Origin: Flavimaribacter sediminis
GTDB taxonomy: Bacteria > Pseudomonadota > Alphaproteobacteria > Rhizobiales > Rhizobiaceae
Direction of reading: 5' to 3'
Assembly: GCF_019492055.1 (NCBI RefSeq)
Contig: NZ_JAICBX010000002.1
Span: forward strand, 310,001 to 374,000
Length of the DNA stretch: 64,000 bases
Below are positions 38,351 to 46,367 of the stretch, piece by piece (within the stretch, counting starts at the first letter, position 1; each line of letters opens with the position of its first letter). Below the pieces are notes generated by a model. That model saw nothing but the letters and a program-made list of their open reading frames with translations. It searched no databases and was not told where the DNA came from. Both the position numbers and the translations under genes were made by a program.

Positions 38351-39406
38351 ATGTGGCTTGAGCGGTACAGATATTACGGCGAAATCGTAAAGCGGTCCTT
38401 TGGAGAGTCCGCCCCTTTCAAATGGAAGCTGAAATCGCTTTTCACCGGCCATTCCGCCGCGCGCCTGTCAATCCTTCCCGAGCCGTTGCTGAAATCAGGA
38501 AAATACGTGCGGGAGGCCCGCTACAAGCGCAAGCTGGCCCAGCGGAACAGACAACTTCATCATGCGCTTTTTCACAAGATTTCGCAGAAACTCTGGCTCG
38601 ACCGAGTCATGCCCGAGGTTGCGCCGCCAGTGTGCTACTATGTGGCGGGCTCGACAATCGTTCCACTGAAGGGCGAACCCTTGGCGGCGTGTCCGCAGGA
38701 CTTTCTGGAATTGGTGATGAACCACGGATCGCTGTTCGTCAAACCGGGAGACCAGATCGGGGGCGCCGGCGCCTTTTTGCTGGAATGGCGTGAAGATACG
38801 CTGTTCATCGACGGGAGAAAATCCACAAGCGAGGAATTGAAACACCTGAGCGACGGCGTCAGGACAGGATATGTGATTTCCGAGAAAATTGCGCAGGGAG
38901 ACTGGAGCGCGCAGTTCTTCTCCGAAACCCTCAACACGATCCGCATCACCACCGGCACGTCGGCGCGCGGACACAAGGTCTGTTTCATCGCCGCGACCTT
39001 CAAGGTCGGCGTATCGGAAACCGTTCCGACCGATAATTTCAAAGGTGGTCGGGGCGGCTGGGCCTGCGGCGTCGATCTTGAAACCGGCGAACTGGACCGC
39101 CTCGTCCACTACGACGATGCCATCGGCGCTCGGGTGGAAGCGGATGAGCATCCGGAGTCCGGCGCCCGCGTCACAGGCGAGACCATCCCTGACTGGCCTT
39201 TTGTGAAGGAGACCGTTTCCCGATTAGCCGGCCTTTTGCCCCATCCTGGAATTGTTGGATGGGACATAGCGCTCACCCCCAACGGACCGATGGTGGTCGA
39301 ACTCAACACCGCGCCGCATATCGACATTCATCAGGCCACGACGCCCATCGCCGACACCGAAGAAAAACGCGCCTATCTGCGCGAATTCGGCATTCCTCTC
39401 GATTAA
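38351..39406 (+). CDS. Sugar-transfer-associated ATP-grasp protein
   Basis: A 351-residue protein with an ATP-grasp catalytic core (from about residue 85). LFVKPGDQIGGAGAFLL is the ATP-binding strand-loop and GWDIALTPNGPMVVELNTAP near 300 holds the metal-binding acidic/asparagine residues. It matches the sugar-transfer-associated ATP-grasp group found with glycosyltransferases. ATP-grasp enzymes join a carboxylate to an amine or thiol, so it may add an amino-acid-like or amide substituent to the polysaccharide. Next gene is an asparagine synthase homologue 58 bases on. Confidence 0.8.
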   Translation: MWLERYRYYGEIVKRSFGESAPFKWKLKSLFTGHSAARLSILPEPLLKSGKYVREARYKRKLAQRNRQLHHALFHKISQKLWLDRVMPEVAPPVCYYVAGSTIVPLKGEPLAACPQDFLELVMNHGSLFVKPGDQIGGAGAFLLEWREDTLFIDGRKSTSEELKHLSDGVRTGYVISEKIAQGDWSAQFFSETLNTIRITTGTSARGHKVCFIAATFKVGVSETVPTDNFKGGRGGWACGVDLETGELDRLVHYDDAIGARVEADEHPESGARVTGETIPDWPFVKETVSRLAGLLPHPGIVGWDIALTPNGPMVVELNTAPHIDIHQATTPIADTEEKRAYLREFGIPLD

Positions 39407-39464
39407 GAACGATGTTCGTCGCCCAAAACAGAGCCAGACGCCGCGACAAGAGGAGACGTCGCCC

Positions 39465-41336
39465 ATGTGTGGAATAGCCGGAATATGGAGTTTTTCGGGA
39501 TTATCCGACGAAAGGGATATGGCCGACGTCCGCAGGATGATTGAGGTGACTGCGCATCGCGGACCCGACGGTCAAGGCTATCGTGCGGTCGACAGTCTCG
39601 CTCTGGGTCATTGCCGACTTTCCATCATCGATCCTACGGATCGAGGCAGTCAGCCCATGCAGTCCAGCGACGGCCGCGGGCTGCTCGCGTATAACGGCGA
39701 AGTCTACAATTTCCGCGAATTGCGAAACGAACTGACAGAGCAAGGCGCAACCTTCTCCGGTGACTGCGACACGGAAGTTGTTCTCAACGCCCTGTGCATC
39801 TGGGGGGTCGAGCGCGCCGTCTCCCGTTTCAACGGCATGTTCGCCTTCGCTTTTTACGACATGCAGGAAAAGGTCCTGTGGCTGGTCCGGGACCGGATTG
39901 GCGTCAAGTCGCTCTCTGTCGCCCAATATGATAACCGGCTGATCTTCTGTTCGGAAGACAAGGGCATTCTCGCGCTCGATTCCTTTCCGACCGAGATTTC
40001 CGCCCGCGAGATCACGTTGCGTCTTGCGGCGCAGACGTCGGATGGCCAGTCGAGCCTGTTCCGGCGGATCAGACGTCTGCCGCCAGGCGGATGCTGGAAG
40101 ATATCGGCGAAGGGTGTGGAGGAGAGCTGGTTCTGGGACGCGCTGGAGTCAGTTGACGTCGACCGGCTGGAAGCGGGAAACCGGACAAAGGACGGTCTTG
40201 CGCAACAACTGGAATCTATACTCAATAGCAGCGTCGCGATGCATTGCATTTCCGACGCTCCCCTGGCGACCGCCTGCAGCGGCGGCATTGATTCCGGTCT
40301 CGTGACGGCGATGTCGAAATCGGCTCTGCAGGACTATCACGGCTATGTCATGGATCCGGATGTTGGCGTCAACGAAGTCGAGGCGGCGCAGCGCACAGGA
40401 GACAAATGTGGAGTCGACATAAGGCGGGTCGTCGAGAACCGTGACAAATATCTGCGCAACCTGCCGAAGTCGATCTATCATGTTGAGAACGACACGCATT
40501 TCGTGAGCACGCCTTCACTTCTCGCCATGACCGAACAGTGCCGCGCCGACGGAGTGAAGGTGCTATTGACCGGGGAAGGAGCGGACGAACTTTTCGGAGG
40601 TTACAACTGGCACCACAACAGCGCTCGCCTCTGGCGGAAACTGGATCCGCCGCGATCGCTGCTCCTGAGAAGTTCGCAACGAAAAAAGCTGCTGAAGCAG
40701 CTGCGTCAGTCGCCCTTCACCACGTCGCTCCGCATGGGAATTCAGGAAACCAGAAATTCGGTTATTTCGGCGCTTTCGCCACAGCGATTCATACTGCAGG
40801 AGAAAATTCTGGAGCGGCTTGCTCCGATCAGGAATCATCAGGCGCGGGTTTTCGCGGCAAGAGGTCTTTTCGATGTCTACAGTCACCTCCAGAGCCTCCT
40901 GCACCGGCACGACCGGATAAGCATGGCCTCGTCTGTCGAATTGCGGGTGCCCTTCATCGAAAACGACATCATCGACTTCGCCCTGCACCTGCATCCGGAT
41001 TTCAAATACAGAAAGCGGACGGCGAAATGGCTGCTGAGAACCGTCGCCCGCAATTACCTTCCGGAGGAAAACATCCGGGCGCCAAAAATCGGTTTTGCGA
41101 TCACGACGAGCTACACCCGCGGATGCGAAGCGATACTTTCAAACGGTCTCTTCCGGGACGTCATGCGATGGTCGAGCGCGGAAACGGATCATGTGACGCA
41201 CATGGCCAGACAGGACGTGAATTCACACATCCGCCTGATCGGCATGGAAATTCTTGTTCGTCTGTACTGCGCGGGTGAAACCGTCGACGCCATAGGCGAA
41301 AAGCTGATCGGCATGCAGCGCGATTCCGGCCAATAG
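39465..41336 (+). CDS. asnB: Asparagine synthase (glutamine-hydrolysing) family protein
   Basis: A 623-residue two-domain amidotransferase. The N-terminal Ntn glutaminase starts with catalytic Cys2 (MCGIAGIWSF) and has HRGPDGQG, YNGEVYNF and RDRIGVKSL. The synthetase domain carries the PP-loop SGGIDSG near residue 270 and LLTGEGADELFGGYNW. All catalytic elements look intact. Inside exopolysaccharide clusters such proteins usually amidate a uronic acid or other carboxylate instead of making free asparagine; that is inference. ATG at 39465 follows AAGAGGAG. Confidence 0.9.
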   Translation: MCGIAGIWSFSGLSDERDMADVRRMIEVTAHRGPDGQGYRAVDSLALGHCRLSIIDPTDRGSQPMQSSDGRGLLAYNGEVYNFRELRNELTEQGATFSGDCDTEVVLNALCIWGVERAVSRFNGMFAFAFYDMQEKVLWLVRDRIGVKSLSVAQYDNRLIFCSEDKGILALDSFPTEISAREITLRLAAQTSDGQSSLFRRIRRLPPGGCWKISAKGVEESWFWDALESVDVDRLEAGNRTKDGLAQQLESILNSSVAMHCISDAPLATACSGGIDSGLVTAMSKSALQDYHGYVMDPDVGVNEVEAAQRTGDKCGVDIRRVVENRDKYLRNLPKSIYHVENDTHFVSTPSLLAMTEQCRADGVKVLLTGEGADELFGGYNWHHNSARLWRKLDPPRSLLLRSSQRKKLLKQLRQSPFTTSLRMGIQETRNSVISALSPQRFILQEKILERLAPIRNHQARVFAARGLFDVYSHLQSLLHRHDRISMASSVELRVPFIENDIIDFALHLHPDFKYRKRTAKWLLRTVARNYLPEENIRAPKIGFAITTSYTRGCEAILSNGLFRDVMRWSSAETDHVTHMARQDVNSHIRLIGMEILVRLYCAGETVDAIGEKLIGMQRDSGQ

Positions 41337-41359
41337 TCCGCCGTGACTGCGTGGAGGTC

Positions 41360-42364
41360 CTATCGATAGGCCTTACCGGCAATCCGGTAGTCGCCAAGCG
41401 CGATATCCTGGCCATTGATGATCTTTGTGAACTGGGACATGTCCAGATTGCGGCCCGTTACGATGGTGGCGGCGGGTCCCCTGGGCTTCGGCAAACGACC
41501 CGCCTGCATGGCCGCAATTCCGACGACACAGGCTCCTTCCGCGACAATCCTGTCCTCGTAATAGAGCGTCTGCATGGCGTGATAGATCTCCTCCTCGGTG
41601 ACCAGCACAACATCGTCGAGATAATCCCGGCAAAGAGGAAAGGAGAGACGGTTTTCGAGCCCGACGCCGCCGCCCAGAGAATCCGCAAGGCTCGGCGTTT
41701 CTTCAACTTCCACCGGCTTTCCTGCCCGAATGGACTGATACATGGCCGCTCCCCGGTCCATCGACACCCCGATGACGGCGACGCGCGGATTTATCGATTT
41801 GGCGGCAAGCGCCACGCCGCCGGCAAGACCACCGCCTGACAATGGCGCGAGGATCATTGCCGTGTCCGGGCGTTTCTCCAGGATCTCCAGTCCAATCGTG
41901 CCCTGCCCGGCGATCACGAATGGATCGTCGAAGGGGGATATTTCGACAAGCCCCTCCTCCGCGACAAGCCGTTGGCTTTCAGCCAGTGCATCGTCCTGGC
42001 TCTGGCCGATGATGCGCACCTCCGCTCCCAGCGCACGGACGCCCTCGACCTTGGCTTGCGGCACGAGTTCGGACATACAGATCACTGCGCGCAGGCCGCG
42101 CAAGCCGGCGGCGTAGGCCACGCCTCTCCCGTGATTTCCGGTAGAACAGCAGGTCACGCCCGTCACGCCCTCGGGCAGGTTCATCACCGCGTTCAGCGCG
42201 CCGCGCAACTTGAAAGCGCCGATCGGCTGCATATTCTCCAGTTTTAAAAGGAATTCCTGCCCTGCAACCGTGCGCATGTGCGGCGAGGGAACCAGCGGCG
42301 TGGCGTCCGCCATGCCAGCTATCGTCTTGCGAGCGGCCAGAATGTCGGCGAGCGATAGATCCAT
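41360..42364 (-). CDS. PLP-dependent threonine dehydratase-like protein, EutB-like
   Basis: A 334-residue fold-type II PLP enzyme. The PLP lysine is in IGAFKLRGAL, the cofactor ring contacts in STGNHGRGVAYAA and the phosphate loop in LSGGGLAGG. The CCSTGNHGRG and long LPEGVTG context resemble the hydroxyectoine-utilisation dehydratase EutB more than IlvA, and the regulatory C-terminal domain of IlvA is absent. It lies 27 bases after the aldehyde dehydrogenase gene in one operon. No other ectoine genes are present, so serine/threonine or hydroxyaspartate dehydration remains possible. Confidence 0.8.
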   Translation of the reverse strand: MDLSLADILAARKTIAGMADATPLVPSPHMRTVAGQEFLLKLENMQPIGAFKLRGALNAVMNLPEGVTGVTCCSTGNHGRGVAYAAGLRGLRAVICMSELVPQAKVEGVRALGAEVRIIGQSQDDALAESQRLVAEEGLVEISPFDDPFVIAGQGTIGLEILEKRPDTAMILAPLSGGGLAGGVALAAKSINPRVAVIGVSMDRGAAMYQSIRAGKPVEVEETPSLADSLGGGVGLENRLSFPLCRDYLDDVVLVTEEEIYHAMQTLYYEDRIVAEGACVVGIAAMQAGRLPKPRGPAATIVTGRNLDMSQFTKIINGQDIALGDYRIAGKAYR

Positions 42365-42391
42365 GAAACACCAAATTTCCAGAAGCCGGAC

Positions 42392-43870
42392 TCAGGCCCA
42401 GTCGCGGCAAACATATTTGACTTCTGCAAATTCTTCCATGCCCAGACGCGCGCCTTCTCTCCCGAGTCCCGACTGCTTGACGCCGCCAAACGGGATCGGC
42501 GCGCCCGTCACCTCGGTGCGGTTTACGGCGACCATGCCGAATTGCAACGCACGGCTCACCCGGTAGATACGGCGGGGGTCGTTCGAATGCAGATAGGCGA
42601 CGAGGCCGTATTCCGTGTCGTTGGCGCGGCGGATTGCCTCCTCCTCCGTATCGAAGGCGCAAATCGCCGCGACTGGTCCGAAGATTTCCTCTTTCATGAT
42701 CATTGCGTCGGACGATACGTCGGCGAGAACTGTTGGCTCGTAGAACAGGGGCCCGCAATCGTGGCGGCGTCCACCGCATTTGAGCGTGGCGCCTTTATCG
42801 AGCGCATCGGCGACATGCTCTTCCTGTTTGGCCACGGCCTTCTCGTTCATCAGCGGGCCGATGTCGGGATCGTCGAAACCGCATCCGACGGTCAGTTGCT
42901 CCGTCGCTTGGGTAAAGCGCGTGACAAATTCCTCGTATACGGGGCGTTCGACCATAATCCTGTTGGCGCCCAGGCAATCCTGACCGGACGTGGCGAATTT
43001 GGCCTTGATCGTTTCGGCCACAGCGCTGTCCAGATCAGCGTCCGAGAACACGATGACCGGAGCGTGACCGCCGAGTTCCAACACGAGTTTCTTTATGGTG
43101 TCCGCTGACTGACGATAGAGAAGCCTGCCGATCTCCGTGGAGCCGGTGAAGGACAGGACGCGCACACGTGGATCGCGCGTCCACGGCTCCACGATGGCGG
43201 CGGCCTCACCCGTCACGACGTTGAAAACGCCCGCAGGCATGCCCGCGCGGGCGCCAAGTTCGGCCAATGCAAGGGCGGAAAGCGGCGTCTCCATTGAAGG
43301 ATGGGCGACAACCGTGCAACCCACGGCAAGGGCGGCGGCGGCCTTGCGCGTCAACATGGCGCAGGGAAAGTTCCAGGGCGTAATCAGAGCTGCGACGCCT
43401 GCTGGTTCAAGCCAGACCTCGACTTCCGCGTCTCGCAGATGCGATGTCACGCCCTCGATATTGGGTCTTTTGGATTCTTCGGCGTAGAACTCGACGAAAG
43501 AGGCTGCATAGTCGATCTCTCCGCGGGCTTCGGAGATCGGCTTGCCCTGTTCCATCACCATGATGCGGGCAAGATCTTCGCGGCTTTCGACAATCAGATC
43601 GAACCAGTTGCGCAGGATCCGCGAACGATCCTGCGGCAGCAGAGCCGACCAACAGGAAAAAGCGCTGTCGGCGTGGTCTACGGCCGTTGCAGCCTCCGCC
43701 GTCGACAGACTGGCGACCGCAGCTATCACCGACATATCGGCAGGGTTGAAGATCGACATTGTTTCGCCGCGCGCCGATCCTGTCCACTGACCGCCAATAT
43801 AGGAGAGATCACGGACCAGATTTCGGTCCGACGCTATGTCGAAGATCAATTGCGTGGTTTTACCCGTCAT
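42392..43870 (-). CDS. Succinate-semialdehyde dehydrogenase family protein
   Basis: A 492-residue aldehyde dehydrogenase. Catalytic Cys299 (SGQDCLGANR), general-base Glu265 (LELGGHA), Asn167 in TPWNFP and the FTGSTEIGR coenzyme loop are present. The usual coenzyme-ribose lysine of the KPA motif is replaced: the segment reads VVAHPSMETPLSAL with histidine at 190. The ATG at 43870 follows AAAGGAGACGAG; the longer open frame to 44200 is spurious. Pairing with the EutB-like dehydratase suggests oxidation of a semialdehyde such as aspartate semialdehyde (as DoeC in ectoine breakdown) or succinate semialdehyde. Confidence 0.87.
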   Translation of the reverse strand: MTGKTTQLIFDIASDRNLVRDLSYIGGQWTGSARGETMSIFNPADMSVIAAVASLSTAEAATAVDHADSAFSCWSALLPQDRSRILRNWFDLIVESREDLARIMVMEQGKPISEARGEIDYAASFVEFYAEESKRPNIEGVTSHLRDAEVEVWLEPAGVAALITPWNFPCAMLTRKAAAALAVGCTVVAHPSMETPLSALALAELGARAGMPAGVFNVVTGEAAAIVEPWTRDPRVRVLSFTGSTEIGRLLYRQSADTIKKLVLELGGHAPVIVFSDADLDSAVAETIKAKFATSGQDCLGANRIMVERPVYEEFVTRFTQATEQLTVGCGFDDPDIGPLMNEKAVAKQEEHVADALDKGATLKCGGRRHDCGPLFYEPTVLADVSSDAMIMKEEIFGPVAAICAFDTEEEAIRRANDTEYGLVAYLHSNDPRRIYRVSRALQFGMVAVNRTEVTGAPIPFGGVKQSGLGREGARLGMEEFAEVKYVCRDWA

Positions 43871-44086
43871 CTCGTCTCCTTTCGAAAGCCGAAACGAGCA
43901 TAGGGGCGAATGCCCAGAATTTGAGGCTTTTTTGCCGCTATGGGCCAGACGAAACGACTGGCGGCAGACGTCGGGCGAGAGGAATAATCCTGCCGCGACA
44001 GACAATACGGCACTCATGGCATGACAAAGCCAGTTCGGCTCTGCTACGATAGCCGGCAGATAAAAGGCGAATTTTCGAAATTTATC

Positions 44087-44785
44087 ATGAGTGATCGAGC
44101 GCAAGCTGAAAACCTGCTGCATCTCGTTGGCCTGTTGTCGGATCTCGACACCGGACAACTCAACGAGATCGGACGGCAATGCGTCTGGCAGCGTTATCAA
44201 AAGGGCGTAGAGGTCATCAGCGAAAGCGAGGGTTCTACCGACATCTTCTTCATCGTCGAAGGCAGCGTCGTCGCCAAGAGCTATTCCGAAGACGGCAAGG
44301 AAGTGACATATACAGAGCTTTCGCGCGGCGATGTTTTCGGCGAATTTTCAGCGATCGACCAGAAACCTCGATCCGCTGCGATCGAGACCCTGGAGGAAAG
44401 CCTCGTCGGACAGATGACATCGGAGAAGTTTCGTCAGCTCGTGATGACGATGCCGGGCATCGGACTCCGGCTTGCTGAACTTCTGGTGCGCAAGAACCGC
44501 TTCCTCACTCACCGGATATTCGAATTCAGCACGCTCGCCGTACGCCAAAGGGTCTGCGCGGAATTATTGCGCCGCGCGGTCGAAACCGGTGAGGCGGAAC
44601 CGCCGGTCGTGCTTTCTCCTGCGCCGACGCATTATCAGCTTGCAACCATGCTCGGCACCCATCGCGAGGCCGTCAGCCGCGAGCTTTCCGCGCTTTCGGC
44701 CCTCGGCATCGTCGAGGTCGGCCGCAGGAAGATTACCGTTATCGATATTCCGCGACTGCGGCAGATCACCAAGGTGTCCGTGTAG
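44087..44785 (+). CDS. Crp/Fnr family regulator
   Basis: A 232-residue regulator. The N-terminal cyclic-nucleotide-binding barrel has GEFSAID (Gly85, Glu86) and PRSAAI (Arg95, Ser96), equivalent to the CRP residues that hold cAMP. The C-terminal winged HTH has recognition helix THREAVSREL, where Glu194-Ser197-Arg198 matches the E-SR contact set of FNR/FixK rather than CRP. No N-terminal cysteine cluster, so no oxygen-sensing 4Fe-4S centre. The ATG at 44087 is preferred to 44021, but neither has a strong ribosome-binding site. It is divergent from the aldehyde dehydrogenase across 216 bases. Confidence 0.86.
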   Translation: MSDRAQAENLLHLVGLLSDLDTGQLNEIGRQCVWQRYQKGVEVISESEGSTDIFFIVEGSVVAKSYSEDGKEVTYTELSRGDVFGEFSAIDQKPRSAAIETLEESLVGQMTSEKFRQLVMTMPGIGLRLAELLVRKNRFLTHRIFEFSTLAVRQRVCAELLRRAVETGEAEPPVVLSPAPTHYQLATMLGTHREAVSRELSALSALGIVEVGRRKITVIDIPRLRQITKVSV

Positions 44786-44899
44786 GGTCGCCCGTCCGCC
44801 AAAGCGTGGACAAGGTTGCTGCTTTTTCAATGCATTTGTGTTATACTGTTGCTGTTCGGACCTGGAGGCCTGCGACCCCGATACTGCAGCAACGAAAAA

Positions 44900-45013
44900 G
44901 CCAGATTCCCGAAACAAAGCCAGATTCCCGAAACAAAGCCAGATTCCCGAAACAAAGCCAGATTCCCGAAACAAAGCCAGATTCCCGAAACAAAGCCAGA
45001 TTCCCGAAACAAA
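44900..45013 (+). repeat. Six perfect tandem copies of a 19-bp unit (minisatellite)
   Basis: GCCAGATTCCCGAAACAAA repeated exactly six times without a mismatch, ending in an AT-rich tail (45014-45060). The unit length is not a multiple of three, so every frame across it yields a 19-residue repeating peptide and no frame is favoured. It lies between the Crp/Fnr stop and the end of the convergent YcaO gene. Perfect identity implies recent slippage expansion. There are no spacers, so it is not a CRISPR. Confidence 0.97.
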
Positions 45014-45063
45014 ATCTAAACTATTGAAAAATATAGATAATTTTAAAAATTATCAGAATACGA

Positions 45064-46317
45064 CTACACCATCAAGGGAATTCGATTAGGCGGCCGCCGA
45101 TTTTCATCCGGATCTGGCTTCACGCCCAGATCCCTTTCATCCGCGGCGCAGAGACGCTCATGGTTCCAGCGCGGCTTGTCCCGGCAGAGATCCGGCGCAA
45201 TGGCGCGAAACACCGGAATACCGAATTCGGCGCGCGTGAAATCCATGAACAGGATATCGAGACCGAGCGCTTCAAACCTGTCGAGACAGGCCTGCAACCG
45301 GTCGCCGGCATTGTCTTGCGGCAAAGACACCGCCGTTGCCGCGACCGGCGGCGGCGACAACATCGGAAGACGCGCCGTCGCCTTTTCAAGCCATTCGGCA
45401 AGCAGCCGGTCGCCGGCATCAGCGCGCTGGGTGAGCGCAATTTCTCCCTGCAACATTTCGACAATGGCGTGAACGCCAGCGGCGGCGTGGTCGAAGCGGG
45501 CCGAAAAACCCATGGCGATATCGCCGCCATTCGCAGTCCAGGAGACTGCGGCGACAACCGGGATCTCAATATCCGTGGTGATATCGAAGAGCCGAGTGCG
45601 CCTCTCCCGACGCTCCAGGAAATCACACAGCGCCGGTTCGTGCGAGATGGTATCAAATCCGAATTGCGGGCGCTGGCGAGCCCCGTGCCACCACCGACCG
45701 ACGGCGTCGCGTTCTATGAGCTCCAGAACCGCGCCGAGCCTGGCCGAATCCGCGTCCGGGCCCGCGGCACAGCCGCAGGTGTCCGCGATCATCACAGCAT
45801 TGCCATCGCCCTTGGCGCTTTTGCCAATGAGCGCCGCTTCTGCGGGAACCAGGCGCACGGCGCCTGACAGGTCCTGCGCCTGCATCCAGTCGATGATTTC
45901 AGCGTCGGCGACTTTACGTCCGCGCCAGTCCACTGCGCCATAGACGCTGTTCCAATCATGTCTTTCAGCACGCTGCGTGACGGTCAGACCCGCCAGCCGA
46001 CCAGGCTCTACAGCGATATCGCGGACAGTTTCCAAAGGCGCCTGAAGCAGGGTTTCATCCCCCCAGACGCACAGGCTTGCAAGCTCGATCGCTTCGCCAA
46101 GGCCGCTTTCTCGACACCTTGCCTTGGTAACACCGCGGCCGCCGGCTGCGCGTCCCGACTCAACACGCGCAGCCATGGGAAAGCCCGGCCACCGTGCAAA
46201 CGCCTCGCTTCCCGGCACGCAAAACTCGAAATGAGCCGGCCAACCTTCAGGCGTCGCGTCAATGTGCAAGAAATACTGCTGCAAGTTGTCCAATGTACTT
46301 TTCATGTAACATTGCAA
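45064..46317 (-). CDS. YcaO-domain protein (orphan)
   Basis: A 417-residue protein of the YcaO superfamily of ATP-dependent backbone-amide-activating enzymes. The ATP/Mg motifs are present: GRGVTKARCRESGLGEAIEL (about residues 60-79) and SARLGAVLELIERDAV (191-206). The C-terminus (PPNRIPLMV) lacks the PxPxP end seen in azoline-forming cyclodehydratases. No E1-like partner, TfuA, dehydrogenase or obvious precursor peptide lies nearby. YcaO proteins make thiazolines, thioamides or amidines in peptides, or modify ribosomal proteins; the substrate here is unknown. It is divergent from the cyclase-SARP gene by 50 bases. ATG 46317 or 46305; neither has a clear ribosome-binding site. Confidence 0.82.
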   Translation of the reverse strand: MQCYMKSTLDNLQQYFLHIDATPEGWPAHFEFCVPGSEAFARWPGFPMAARVESGRAAGGRGVTKARCRESGLGEAIELASLCVWGDETLLQAPLETVRDIAVEPGRLAGLTVTQRAERHDWNSVYGAVDWRGRKVADAEIIDWMQAQDLSGAVRLVPAEAALIGKSAKGDGNAVMIADTCGCAAGPDADSARLGAVLELIERDAVGRWWHGARQRPQFGFDTISHEPALCDFLERRERRTRLFDITTDIEIPVVAAVSWTANGGDIAMGFSARFDHAAAGVHAIVEMLQGEIALTQRADAGDRLLAEWLEKATARLPMLSPPPVAATAVSLPQDNAGDRLQACLDRFEALGLDILFMDFTRAEFGIPVFRAIAPDLCRDKPRWNHERLCAADERDLGVKPDPDENRRPPNRIPLMV

Positions 46318-46367
46318 AAACTGGTAGATTAACTATCAATTGCGCACATTGACGTGCAGGGGAACCG

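Noticed and set aside
42392-44200. 602-residue version of the aldehyde dehydrogenase with an N-terminal extension
   Set aside because: The extra 110 residues overlap the divergent Crp/Fnr gene and resemble no domain; a strong ribosome-binding site precedes the ATG at 43870.
44827-45012. Minus-strand frame reading through the 19-bp repeats downstream of ycaO as a possible YcaO precursor peptide
   Set aside because: It contains repeating Cys/Ser/Phe residues, but the 19-bp unit has perfect nucleotide identity in all copies and gives an open frame in several frames on both strands, as expected for any stop-free repeat. There is no ribosome-binding site or leader.
44900-45013. CRISPR array
   Set aside because: The repeats are directly contiguous with no spacers, and no cas gene is present.
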